Source: JAAXHF01 sp965242605 (GTDB taxonomy: Bacteria > Desulfobacterota > Binatia > Bin18). Taken from it: a DNA stretch of 64,000 nucleotides. This document shows positions 1 through 7,762 of this stretch, one piece after another. Position numbers and translations under genes: made by a program. Below the pieces are notes generated by a model, which was not told where the DNA came from, made no database searches, and saw nothing but the letters and a program-made list of their open reading frames with translations. Every line of letters begins with the position of its first letter. Within the stretch, counting starts at the first letter, position 1. The DNA lies in contig CBDESS010000003.1 of NCBI GenBank assembly GCA_965242605.1, positions 372,001-436,000 on the forward strand, written 5' to 3'.

Positions 1-768
1 GTCTTCACACTGCCGCCACGCCCATTCACTCCCGACCTCAATTGACGCTTGGGGGTTATCGGCAACCGGCTCCAGGCGGGCGACCAGCTCAGCCGGAATC
101 CTTGCCCCGCACAGCCGGGTGATGCGGACAATCTGGCGGTAGTTCACAACCGGCATGATACCAGGGATGATCGGACACGGGATGCCGAGCCGGCCGGCCC
201 GGTCCACAAAGTCAAAATAGTCCCGGTTGTCGTAGAACAACTGGGTGATAACAAAATCCGCCCCGCAGTCAATCTTGTATTGGAGCCGCAGCAGGTCAAG
301 TTCCCGGCTCTCGCTCTCAGGATGCGGCTCCGGGTAGCCGGCCACACCAATACAGAAGTCACCGCTGGCCCGGGCCAGCGAGACCAGTTCATTGGCGTGG
401 GCGAAGCCACCCGGGGCCGGCTCGAAGCTGGCCTGACCGTGTGACGGGTCGCCCCGCAGACACATCACATTCTCAATGCCCCGCGCCCGAAACTCCCGGA
501 GAATGTCGCGCAGCTCGGCCTGGGTATGCCCTGCACAGGTCAGATGGGCCATGCCGACAAGCCCCAGCTCATCCTGAAAGCGAGCTACCAGATCAATCGT
601 ATTTTTGCGGGTTGAGCCGCCGGCCCCATACGTCACAGAAATAAAGCTCGGGCCGAGCGGCTTCAGCTCCCGCGCCCGGGCAAACAGCCGCTCAACCTCG
701 GCCGGTGACTGAGGCGGAAAAAACTCAAAGGAAAACGTCTGGGTCTCGAACAGGTGTCGAATCTTCAT
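1..768 (-). CDS. metF: 5,10-methylenetetrahydrofolate reductase, partial (C-terminus off the left edge)
   Basis: This gene encodes the cytosolic flavoenzyme that reduces 5,10-methylene-THF to 5-methyl-THF for methionine synthesis. The first 256 codons are visible and the frame stays open to base 1, so only a short C-terminal tail is missing relative to the usual 290 or so residues. Family landmarks are in order: FEFFPP at residues 14-19 with the catalytic Glu, SVTYGAGGSTR near 45, LRGDPSHG near 105, GVAGYPEPHPES near 140 and ADFVITQLFYD near 165. Translation starts at the ATG whose complement is 766-768. The first three codons are copied in the downstream ankyrin cassettes (see 760-3350). Confidence 0.95.
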   Translation of the reverse strand, partial: MKIRHLFETQTFSFEFFPPQSPAEVERLFARARELKPLGPSFISVTYGAGGSTRKNTIDLVARFQDELGLVGMAHLTCAGHTQAELRDILREFRARGIENVMCLRGDPSHGQASFEPAPGGFAHANELVSLARASGDFCIGVAGYPEPHPESESRELDLLRLQYKIDCGADFVITQLFYDNRDYFDFVDRAGRLGIPCPIIPGIMPVVNYRQIVRITRLCGARIPAELVARLEPVADNPQASIEVGSEWAWRQCED

Positions 769-835
769 GCCGCCCCAACATAGCCCAAAGCGTCCGGGCC
801 GGAAAGCGTTTCGCCCCCCGGCCTGGCCGGGCGGC

Positions 836-864
836 TTGCAAAAGGGGCGGCTGTGGGGTAGTGG
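836..864 (+). promoter_or_regulatory. Candidate promoter of ankyrin cassette 1
   Basis: TTGCAA at 836-841, a 17-bp spacer and TAGTGG at 859-864 resemble a sigma-70 -35/-10 pair. The arrangement is kept in all three cassettes while the surroundings diverge. No start site can be read from sequence. Confidence 0.45.
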
Positions 865-898
865 TTGGCCGAGTCCCGATTCAACCAGAGAGGACGCC

Positions 899-1540
899 AT
901 GTTCAAGCAGACCTTCACCGCCATGTTCGTCGTCAGCCTGCTCGCTGGCGGAGCGTGTCAAATCTCCCCCGAGCAAAGACTAGTCCGGGCCGCAGAGACA
1001 GGCGACATCGGCACCGTACGCGACCTTCTCAGCGCCGGCGTTGACCCCAATGTGCGGGACGCCGGCCACACCGCCCTGATGTGGGCCGCCCACAACGGCC
1101 ACACCGCCGTCGTCACCGCTCTCCTCCAGGCCAAAGCCGACCCCACCATGCAGGACCCCGCTGGCCACACCCCCCTGATGAAGGCCGCCAAGGGGAACCA
1201 CATCGCCATCGTCACCGCTCTCCTCCACGCCAAAGCCGACCCCAACGTGCAGAACACCAACGGCAACACCGCCCTGACGAAAACCGCCCGGCGGGGCCAC
1301 ACCGCCGCCGTCACCGTTCTCCTCCAGGCCCAAGCTGACCCCGACATACAGGACAAGGACGGCGACACCGCCCTGCATGATGCCGCCGAGCGGGGCCTCA
1401 CCGACATCGTCACCGCTCTCCTCCACGCCCAAGCTGACCCCGACATACAGGACACCGACGGCAACACCGCCCTGACACTGGCAGAAGGTGGAGGCCACAC
1501 CGATATTGTTCGGATATTGAAGGAGGCCGTCAGGCCATAA
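899..1540 (+). CDS. Exported ankyrin-repeat protein, cassette copy 1
   Basis: The product has 213 residues. An N-terminal hydrophobic segment (about residues 6-18) ends in Cys20, followed by QISPEQ. The context resembles a lipoprotein signal, but the lipobox is not canonical because Gly sits at -3. From about residue 26 there are six 33-residue ankyrin modules with the classic pattern GxTALxxAAxxGHxxxVxxLLxxxADPN. Ankyrin modules bind protein partners, and nothing here identifies the partner. The ATG at 899 follows GAGAGGA at a good distance. An in-frame upstream ATG at 767 would extend the ORF, but all three paralogues start cleanly at the signal peptide. Confidence 0.85.
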   Translation: MFKQTFTAMFVVSLLAGGACQISPEQRLVRAAETGDIGTVRDLLSAGVDPNVRDAGHTALMWAAHNGHTAVVTALLQAKADPTMQDPAGHTPLMKAAKGNHIAIVTALLHAKADPNVQNTNGNTALTKTARRGHTAAVTVLLQAQADPDIQDKDGDTALHDAAERGLTDIVTALLHAQADPDIQDTDGNTALTLAEGGGHTDIVRILKEAVRP

Positions 1541-1554
1541 GCCCGAGCCGGCAA

Positions 1555-1572
1555 GCCCCGTCAGCCCGGGGC
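1555..1572 (+). terminator. Hairpin terminator-like element of ankyrin copy 1
   Basis: GCCCCG (1555-1560) pairs with CGGGGC (1567-1572) across a 6-base loop. A pyrimidine-rich tract follows. The equivalent hairpin in copy 2 carries a compensatory base change, which supports real pairing. Confidence 0.55.
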
Positions 1573-1711
1573 CGCTTTCTCCTCCCCATCAATCCCTCTG
1601 CTCAGGAGGGCTGCCAAACGCCGTGCAATTGGTGAATCTTCATGCCGCCCCAACATAGCCCCAAGCGTCCGGGCCCGGAAAGCGTTTCGCCCCACGGCCT
1701 GGCCGGGCGGC

Positions 1712-1740
1712 TTGCAAAAGGGGCGGCTGTGGGATAGTAG
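1712..1740 (+). promoter_or_regulatory. Candidate promoter of ankyrin cassette 2
   Basis: TTGCAA at 1712-1717, a 17-bp spacer and TAGTAG at 1735-1740 match the positions of the copy 1 element exactly. Confidence 0.45.
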
Positions 1741-1774
1741 TTGGCCAAGTCTCGATTCAACCAGAGAGGACGCC

Positions 1775-2521
1775 ATGTTCAAGCAGACCTTTACCGCCAT
1801 GTTCGTCGTCAGCCTGCTCGCTGGCCCGGGAGTGTGTCAAATCTCCCCTGAGCAAAGACTAATCCGGGCCGCAGAGACAGGCGACATCGGCACCGTACGC
1901 GACCTTCTCAGCGCCGGCGCTGACCCCAATGTACGGGACAACGCCGGCCACACCGCCCTGATGTGGGCCGCCCACAACGGCCACACCGCCGTCGTCACCG
2001 CTCTCCTCCAGGCCAAAGCCGACCCTGACCTCCAGGCCAATTTTGGCGTCACCGCCCTGATAGAGGCCGCCGACAACGGCCATACGGACACCGCCACTGC
2101 TCTCATCAACGCCGGCGTTGACCCCAATGTCCAGAACGAGTTTGGCGACACCGCCCTGATACAGGCCGCCACCAACGGCCACACTGCCACCGTCACCGCT
2201 CTCCTCCAGGCCAAAGCCGACCCTAACCTCCAGAGCAAATTTGGTAACACCGCCCTGGTATGGGCCGCCCACAACCGCCACATTGCCAGCGTCACCGCTC
2301 TCCTCAAAGCCGGCGCTGACCCCAATATACAGAATGAGATTGGCCTCGCCCCCCTGACGGAGGCCGCCATCAACGGCGACACGGACACCGTCACCGCTCT
2401 CCTCAAAGCCGGCGCTGACCCCAATGTACAGGACAGCGCCGGCAACACCGCCCTGACACTGGCAGAACGTGAAGGCCACACCACCATCGTTGAGATGTTA
2501 AAGGAGGCTATCAGTCCATAA
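1775..2521 (+). CDS. Exported ankyrin-repeat protein, cassette copy 2
   Basis: The product has 248 residues and a signal peptide nearly identical to copy 1, ending with Cys21 followed by QISPEQRL. Seven ankyrin modules of about 33 residues follow. The first module and the last (AGNTALTLAE...) match copy 1 closely, while the middle modules differ in order and sequence, as expected from module shuffling by unequal crossing over. The ATG at 1775 follows GAGAGGACGCC. Its location should be periplasm or envelope if the signal peptide works. The binding partner is unknown. Confidence 0.85.
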   Translation: MFKQTFTAMFVVSLLAGPGVCQISPEQRLIRAAETGDIGTVRDLLSAGADPNVRDNAGHTALMWAAHNGHTAVVTALLQAKADPDLQANFGVTALIEAADNGHTDTATALINAGVDPNVQNEFGDTALIQAATNGHTATVTALLQAKADPNLQSKFGNTALVWAAHNRHIASVTALLKAGADPNIQNEIGLAPLTEAAINGDTDTVTALLKAGADPNVQDSAGNTALTLAEREGHTTIVEMLKEAISP

Positions 2522-2535
2522 GCCCGAGCCGGCAA

Positions 2536-2553
2536 GCCCTGTCAGCCCAGGGC
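2536..2553 (+). terminator. Hairpin terminator-like element of ankyrin copy 2
   Basis: GCCCTG (2536-2541) pairs with CAGGGC (2548-2553) around the loop TCAGCC and is followed by a T/C-rich tail. Relative to copy 1 a C-G pair has become T-A on both arms. Confidence 0.55.
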
Positions 2554-2699
2554 CGCTTTCTTCTCCTTCCTCCCCATCAATCCCTCTGCTCAGGAGGGGC
2601 TGCCGAGCGCTGTACGATTGATAAATCTTCATGCCGCCCCAACATAGCCCAAAGCGCTTGGTCCTGAAAGCGTTTCACCCCACGGCCTGGCCGGGCGGC

Positions 2700-2728
2700 T
2701 TGCAAAGGGAACGGTTGGGAGGTAAAAG
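2700..2728 (+). promoter_or_regulatory. Candidate promoter of ankyrin cassette 3
   Basis: TTGCAA at 2700-2705, a 17-bp spacer and TAAAAG at 2723-2728. The spacer sequence has diverged from copies 1 and 2, but the hexamer positions are kept. Confidence 0.45.
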
Positions 2729-2764
2729 TCAGCCAAGTCCTGATTCAATCAGAGAGAGAATGCC

Positions 2765-3235
2765 ATGCTCAAACCGCTTCTTACCGCTCTGCTCAGCATT
2801 GCCCTGCTCACCGGCCCGAGCGGGTGCCAAACCTCCCCCGAGCAAGCACTAATTGAGGCTGCAACGGGAGGCAACATCGGTGCTGTGGAGGACCTCCTCA
2901 AAGACGGCGCTGACCCCAACGCACTGGACGAGGACGGTGACACCGCCCTGATACGAGCCGCCACCAACGGCTACATTGTCGCCGTCACCGCTCTCCTCCA
3001 AGCCGGCGCTGACCCCGACATACAGAACAACGACGGTGACACCGCTCTGATGTGGGCCGCCACCAACGGCCACATTGTCTCTGTCGCCGCTCTCCTCCAA
3101 GGCGACGCTGACGCCGACATACGGAACAACAACGGTGACACCGCTCTGATGTGGGCCGAACGCGAAGGCTACACCATCATTGCCCGGATGTTGAGAGAGG
3201 GCGTCAGTCCAGAAGACGGAGCCCCATTGCCCTGA
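2765..3235 (+). CDS. Exported ankyrin-repeat protein, cassette copy 3 (short)
   Basis: The product has 156 residues and is the most diverged of the three. The signal peptide ends TGPSGC followed by QTSPEQ, and four ankyrin modules follow. The ancestral end, still seen in copy 2 as a protein ending ISP, is altered. A short local duplication replaced the stop, so the protein now ends VSPEDGAPLP. The displaced old end (LREGISP and its stop) remains as non-coding sequence at 3238-3261. The ATG at 2765 is preceded by AGAGAGAATGCC. Confidence 0.82.
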   Translation: MLKPLLTALLSIALLTGPSGCQTSPEQALIEAATGGNIGAVEDLLKDGADPNALDEDGDTALIRAATNGYIVAVTALLQAGADPDIQNNDGDTALMWAATNGHIVSVAALLQGDADADIRNNNGDTALMWAEREGYTIIARMLREGVSPEDGAPLP

Positions 3236-3403
3236 TGTTGAGGGAAGGCATCAGTCCGTGAAGATGGAGCCGGCGATCCCCGCTAGCCCGGAGCCGCTTT
3301 CTTCTCCCTCCTCCCCGTCAATCCCTCTGCTCAGGAGGGCTGCCCCGAGCGCTTTACAATCCGGCCCGGTCGGGTGTACGATGCGGCCCGCAAAGGAGGA
3401 GCT

Positions 3404-3822
3404 ATGCACCCACTCACCGATCAAGCCTGTCTTGTCGGCATTATGGAAGATTACCTGAACGCACGCTGGGTGGCCAAACCGTTTCGGCTGTTTGACTGCT
3501 GCCTGGAAACCGACGGGGCCTGCGCGCTCGTGCTTACCTCGCCAGAGCGGGCCAGGGACCTCTCGAAGCCCTGGGGTTTTGTCAGCGCGGTCAGGTCGGC
3601 GACTTTGTCCAGGGCGGCCGCCTGGAGCTCGGCGGCGACCTGCCCCTCAACACACACGGCGGCCTGCACTCAGAAGCCCATGTGTGGGGCATGAATCACA
3701 TTACCGAGGCCGCCCGTCAGTTGCGCCACGAGGCCGGCGAGCGCCAGGTCACAGACGCCGAACCCGGCCTCGTCACCGGCTGGGGCGATTTTGGAGACGG
3801 CAGTCCAGCCATCTTAACGGAG
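3404..3822 (+). pseudogene. Thiolase/lipid-transfer-like acyltransferase remnant with two internal deletions
   Basis: A strong ribosome site (AAAGGAGGAGCT) precedes the ATG at 3404 and the typical thiolase N-terminus MHPLTDQACLVGI. The reading then jumps directly to a mid-protein segment (YLNARWVAKPFRLFDC... to ERARDL). At about 3560 it jumps again, with a frame change, to the C-terminal domain (LEALGFCQRGQVGDF, LPLNTHGG, EAHVWGMNHITEA, VTGWGDFGDG). About 180 residues carrying the catalytic Cys are missing at the first junction and roughly 60 or more at the second. The native stop is also gone. The product cannot be a working thiolase. The pairing with DUF35 and an acyl-CoA dehydrogenase is typical of fatty-acid or sterol side-chain degradation operons. 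Confidence 0.8.
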
Positions 3823-3828
3823 GTAGAC

Positions 3829-4254
3829 ATGGCCCAAGAAACGAGCGCCTCCCTGCGTCCCCTGCCAAGCTGCGCAACCGCATGGCGGTCGAGTTCTACG
3901 ACTACTGCAAACACCACCAGCTGCGGTTTCAGCGCTGCGCCGACTGCGCCACCTGGCACCACCTGCCCCGCGACATGTGCGCCACCTGCGGGTCTTTCAA
4001 CTGGGAGTGGGCCCAGTCGAGCGGCAAAAGGCAAGGTCTTCTCGTGGACGACCGCAGTCCAGCCCATGCTGGCCCGGTTTGCCGACCTCGTACCCTACAG
4101 CCCGGTGGTGATCGAGATGGAAGAAGGCGTGCGGCTGGTCAGTTGGCTGACAGATGTCTCGCCCGACGAACTCAGGCTCGATCTGCCGGTCGAGGTTGTT
4201 TTCGACGACGTGACCCCAGAAGTGACCCTGCCCAAGTTCAGGCGCGCCGACTAG
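3829..4254 (+). pseudogene. DUF35 zinc-ribbon/OB-fold thiolase partner, frameshifted
   Basis: DUF35 proteins partner thiolase-like enzymes and bind acyl-CoA through an OB-fold. The start MAQETS follows an AACGGAGG ribosome site. The reading frame changes near 3865 to give the zinc ribbon (CADC...CATC) and changes back near 4030 to give the OB-fold (KVFSWTTAVQPML... to the stop at 4252-4254). No single frame spans the gene. Two frame changes next to a deleted thiolase point to a dead operon, although base-call errors could explain this gene alone. Confidence 0.75.
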
Positions 4255-4264
4255 AGGGAGCGAC

Positions 4265-5428
4265 ATGGAAGCATTCCAAGGCTTTCGTCTTCCCCCGGAG
4301 CTTCTCCTGCTCCGCGACCAGGTCCGGCGCTTTATCCGCGAAGAGATCATTCCGCTTGAACAGCAGCTTGACCCCGACGCCCCGGACCTGCCGGAGGCCG
4401 ACTACCAGGGTCTGATGGCCAAAAACAAGGCGGCTGGCCTGTGGTGCCTGGCCGCTCCCGAACAGTTCGGGGGTGGCGGGGTAAACACCTTTGGCATGTC
4501 AGTCGTTCTCGAAGAAATGGCCCAGCACCGGATGGGCCTCTACAACCCGGGCTGCGGCACCTTTGGCCGCTACCCGCCGGCCCCGATATACGCCGGCAGC
4601 CCAGAGCAGCTCCAGCGCTACGCCGTCCCGACCCTGCGCGACGGGCTCAAGACCTTTTTTGCCATTACCGAACCCGGCGGCGGCTCCGACCCTGCCGGCG
4701 CTATGCAGTGTCGAGGCGTCAGAGACGGCGACTCATGGGTGATTAGCGGCACAAAAATCTTCATCTCCAACGCCCACTTGGCCGAGTGGGGGGTCGTCTT
4801 TGTCCGCACCGACCCGGCCAAAGGCCGCAAAGGCATCAGCTGTTTTATTATTGACAAAGACACCCCGGGCTTCACCCCCCGGCCGTTCAAGACCATCCGC
4901 ACCGTCTCGGTTCCCAACGAGGTCTCGTTTGAAGACTGCCGGGTGTCGGCCGACAAGATGATCGGCGAAGAGGGCCAAGGGCTGTTTCTGTGTTTTGATC
5001 TGCTGACCAAGGCCCGCTTCCCCTACTCGGCCGCCAATCTCGGCGTAGCCGTCGCTGCCCAGCGCATGGCTATTGAGCACGCCAAACACCGCCACACCTT
5101 CGGTCAAGCGCTGAGCCAGCGCCAGGCCGTCCAGTGGATGCTGGCTGACGCCGAGGTCGAACTACGCGCCACCCGCTGGCTGATCTGGGACGGGGCCTGG
5201 AAGGCCGACCGGGGGGAGGACGCCCGCCTCGAAGCCTCAATTGCCAAGCTGTATTCGAGCGAGGTCCTGGGCCGGGTCATTGACAACGCCGTCCAGATTC
5301 ACGGCGGCTACGGCGTGACCAAAGAGTTTCCCCTGGAACGCTGGTACCGGGAAGCCCGCGTGCGACGGATTGGCGAAGGCCCCTCAGAGGTCCACCGGAT
5401 GGTGATTGCCCGCTCCCTGTTCAGGTGA
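4265..5428 (+). CDS. Acyl-CoA dehydrogenase
   Basis: This 387-residue FAD enzyme introduces the alpha,beta double bond into acyl-CoA thioesters. It shows the family hallmarks: FFAITEPGGGSDPAG near residue 135, WVISGTKIFISNA near 158, and the C-terminal VQIHGGYGVTKEFPLERWYR followed by RRIGEGPSEVH, where the Glu of GEG sits at the catalytic-base position. Length is normal. The ATG at 4265 lies 10 bp after the DUF35 stop with AGAGGGAG upstream, so it was the third gene of the thiolase operon and is the only one still intact. The substrate is not readable from sequence. Confidence 0.92.
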   Translation: MEAFQGFRLPPELLLLRDQVRRFIREEIIPLEQQLDPDAPDLPEADYQGLMAKNKAAGLWCLAAPEQFGGGGVNTFGMSVVLEEMAQHRMGLYNPGCGTFGRYPPAPIYAGSPEQLQRYAVPTLRDGLKTFFAITEPGGGSDPAGAMQCRGVRDGDSWVISGTKIFISNAHLAEWGVVFVRTDPAKGRKGISCFIIDKDTPGFTPRPFKTIRTVSVPNEVSFEDCRVSADKMIGEEGQGLFLCFDLLTKARFPYSAANLGVAVAAQRMAIEHAKHRHTFGQALSQRQAVQWMLADAEVELRATRWLIWDGAWKADRGEDARLEASIAKLYSSEVLGRVIDNAVQIHGGYGVTKEFPLERWYREARVRRIGEGPSEVHRMVIARSLFR

Positions 5429-5551
5429 CAGGCGAGTATCAATGTGTAATTGTGGCGGCTCAGCCAAAGCGCTTGACAGCCGCAGGAGGCTACCCACAAT
5501 CCCGCTTACGGCGCTCGTCTTCCGAAACATAAGGTTTCTTCCTTCAACCGC

Positions 5552-6511
5552 TTAGGACAGGCCTAACTCTTGTAACATGGCAGGGCGGTTGGTCCAACCT
5601 CTGGAGACTTTGACAAACAGCTCGAGGAAGACCTTGCATCCAAAGAAGGCTTCCATACGCCGACGGGCCGCCTGGCCGATGGTCTTGAGCCGGGTGCCGC
5701 CTTTGCCGATCACAATCGCCTTGTGTGAAGTGCGCTCAACGTGGATGGCGGCCCGGATGACTAATACGGTGGAGGATGATCGCTTGTTGCTCGGGTGGTC
5801 ATTATCGCCCACCTTGGGCGAGCGTGCGGCTTTCTCAGTAAACGCTTCAACCACTGCCGCGGTAGCATAGGGGACTTCCTGCTGGGCATGAAAAAAAAGC
5901 TGCTCGCGGATCATTTCCTGGGCTAACAGCCGCTCGCTCTGGTCGGTCAGCTCGTCGCTCGGATACAGGGCCGGGCCGACCGGCAGGGGTTGGCGCAGGG
6001 TGGACAGCAGTTCGGCGGTATTGATGTTGCGGAGAGCGCTGACCGGCACAATCTCGCGTCCGGGCAGGAGGCCGGCCAGACGCTCCAGGACCGGCAGCAG
6101 GGCAGGACGGGGCAGCAGATCAATTTTATTCAGCACCCCGATGACCGGGGTGGACAGGCTGGCGAGACGGGCGGCGATCTTTTCGTCACCGGCCAGGATG
6201 CCACGCTGGGCATTGAGCAGGAACAGCACCACGTCGGTCTCTTGGACGGCGGCAAGGGCCTGCTCAACCATATGCCGGTTGAGGAGGGAGCCGGTGCAAC
6301 TGTGGATGCCAGGAGTGTCAACGAATAGCAGTTGCGCGTCGGGAAGAGTTTTGACCCCTGTCAGCCGGGTCCGGGTCGTTTGCGGTTTGGGGGTGACAAT
6401 GGCGAGCTTTTCGCCAACCAGGGTGTTCAGCAGGGTTGACTTGCCGACGTTGGGCCGGCCGATCAGGGCAATAAAACCGCACCGATAGGCGGGGGCCGCA
6501 GTGCCGTTCAT
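5552..6511 (-). CDS. era: GTPase Era
   Basis: Era is the GTPase that binds the 3' end of 16S rRNA in 30S maturation. It has 319 residues. G1 is GRPNVGKS near residue 18, G3 is DTPG near 66, G4 is NKID near 133, and a C-terminal KH domain carries VIGKGGTRLKTIG. The segment before the KH domain contains a short polar insertion (about RSPKVGDNDHPSNKR) that is longer than in common Era proteins. The start codon overlaps the tyrS stop by one base (TGATG), which suggests translational coupling. Confidence 0.95.
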   Translation of the reverse strand: MNGTAAPAYRCGFIALIGRPNVGKSTLLNTLVGEKLAIVTPKPQTTRTRLTGVKTLPDAQLLFVDTPGIHSCTGSLLNRHMVEQALAAVQETDVVLFLLNAQRGILAGDEKIAARLASLSTPVIGVLNKIDLLPRPALLPVLERLAGLLPGREIVPVSALRNINTAELLSTLRQPLPVGPALYPSDELTDQSERLLAQEMIREQLFFHAQQEVPYATAAVVEAFTEKAARSPKVGDNDHPSNKRSSSTVLVIRAAIHVERTSHKAIVIGKGGTRLKTIGQAARRRMEAFFGCKVFLELFVKVSRGWTNRPAMLQELGLS

Positions 6512-7734
6512 CAGACTCTCGCAGGTCGGGGTTGGAGTGGGGGGCTGAACGTGACCGAGGTAATACGCCGCCGGCCGACCTGGACAATCGTCTGGCCCTG
6601 GGCCGGGACCCTGAGGTTCGGATTGTCTATGCGCTGTTGGGCGATACGCACTGCTCCCTGCTGGATCATCCGCCGGGCTTCGCTGGTCGATTGTGTCAGG
6701 CCGGCATCGCGCAGCAGATGACAGACCCAGACCTCGGGTTTGTCGGTGCGACAGATGAACTCTCCGAGCTCGCTGGGCAGCTCGCGGCGCTGAAAGCGCT
6801 GGGTAAAGTCGGCCGCGGCTCTCTCGGCGGCGGCGCGATGATGAAAGCGGGCAGTCAGCTCGGCCGCCAGCTGCTTTTTGGCTTCCAGTGGGTGAACCTC
6901 GCCGCGCTGAATGGCTGCGAGCTGGTCGCTCTCGACCGTGCTCAGCAGCTCGTAGTATTTGCCCATCATGGCGTCTGAGATCGACATGATTTTGCCGTAC
7001 ATCTCGTTTGGCGGGTCGGTGATGCTAATGGCGTTGCCGAGCGATTTGCTCATCTTCTGCACCCCATCGGTGCCTTCGAGCAGGGGCAGGGTGAGAATGA
7101 CCTGGGGTTCCTGGCCGTGGCTGCGTTGGAGTTCGCGCCCAACGAGCAGGTTGAAGCGCTGGTCTGTTCCCCCGACCTCGACATCGGCTTCAAGGGCAAC
7201 CGAGTCATAGCCCTGGACGAGCGGATACAGGAGTTCGTGGACGTGGATGGGAGTGCCGTCTTTGTAGCGTTTGGAGAAGTCGTCCCGCTCTAAGAGACGG
7301 GCAACGGTGTACTGACCGCACAGGCGGATAAAGTCGGGCGGGGTGAAGCCGTCCATCCACTCGGAGTTGAAACGGAGCTCGGTTTTGTCCCGGTCCAGGA
7401 TTTTGAACACCTGCCGGGTATAGGTTTCGGCGTTTTCCAGGACCTGATCGCGGGTCAGGGCCTTGCGGGTCTCTGAGCGGCCGGTCGGGTCGCCGATCAT
7501 GCCGGTGAAGTCACCCACCAGAAAAATCACCACATGCCCCAGGTCCTGAAACTGACGCAACTTGTTGACCACGACGGTGTGTCCGAGGTGCAGGTCGGGA
7601 GAAGTCGGATCGACCCCGAGCTTGATTCGCAGCCGACGGCCCGTTGCCAGCTTCCGTTTCAGTTCTTTGAGCGGAATGATGTCAACGGTCCCGCGCTGAA
7701 TTTCCCGCACCTGGTCTGCAACAGCCAGCGTCAT
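6511..7734 (-). CDS. tyrS: Tyrosyl-tRNA synthetase
   Basis: This class I synthetase charges tRNA-Tyr and has 407 residues. The ATP motif HLGHT is near residue 50 and KMSKS near 235. A C-terminal S4-like RNA-binding domain includes EARRMIQQGAVRI. I chose the ATG at 7734, 28 bp after the rny stop. A TTG at 7773 in the same frame would overlap rny and has no better ribosome site. The gene ends in a one-base overlap with era. Confidence 0.95.
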   Translation of the reverse strand: MTLAVADQVREIQRGTVDIIPLKELKRKLATGRRLRIKLGVDPTSPDLHLGHTVVVNKLRQFQDLGHVVIFLVGDFTGMIGDPTGRSETRKALTRDQVLENAETYTRQVFKILDRDKTELRFNSEWMDGFTPPDFIRLCGQYTVARLLERDDFSKRYKDGTPIHVHELLYPLVQGYDSVALEADVEVGGTDQRFNLLVGRELQRSHGQEPQVILTLPLLEGTDGVQKMSKSLGNAISITDPPNEMYGKIMSISDAMMGKYYELLSTVESDQLAAIQRGEVHPLEAKKQLAAELTARFHHRAAAERAAADFTQRFQRRELPSELGEFICRTDKPEVWVCHLLRDAGLTQSTSEARRMIQQGAVRIAQQRIDNPNLRVPAQGQTIVQVGRRRITSVTFSPPLQPRPARV

Positions 7735-7762
7735 GGCGTCTTCGCTTTCTTTGCCGTGCCAC

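Larger units (their letters stand above)
760..3350 (+). repeat. Three tandem copies of a complete ankyrin-gene cassette
   Basis: Three direct copies begin with the same stretch AATCTTCATGCCGCCCCAAC at 760, 1635 and 2624 and end with related pyrimidine-rich tails (1555-1612, 2536-2600, 3275-3343). Each copy holds a promoter-like element, one ankyrin ORF and a terminator-like hairpin. The units are about 875, 989 and 730 bp. The length difference comes mainly from the number of internal ankyrin modules (6, 7 and 4). The first bases of each unit are the reverse complement of metF codons 1-3, so the duplication junction lay inside the start of metF. Copies 1 and 2 are closer to each other than to copy 3. 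Confidence 0.9.

Noticed and set aside
1020..2480. Regularly spaced repeats that could suggest a CRISPR array
   Set aside because: The period is 99 bp in frame and encodes ankyrin modules; there are no constant repeats with unique spacers.
958..2535. Long ORFs on the minus strand opposite the ankyrin genes
   Set aside because: They mirror the 33-codon ankyrin repeat in other frames and have no ribosome site or family match. They are shadows.
4020..4040. Programmed frameshifting in the DUF35 gene
   Set aside because: There is no slippery heptamer with a following pseudoknot, and the gene needs two shifts in opposite directions beside a deleted thiolase.
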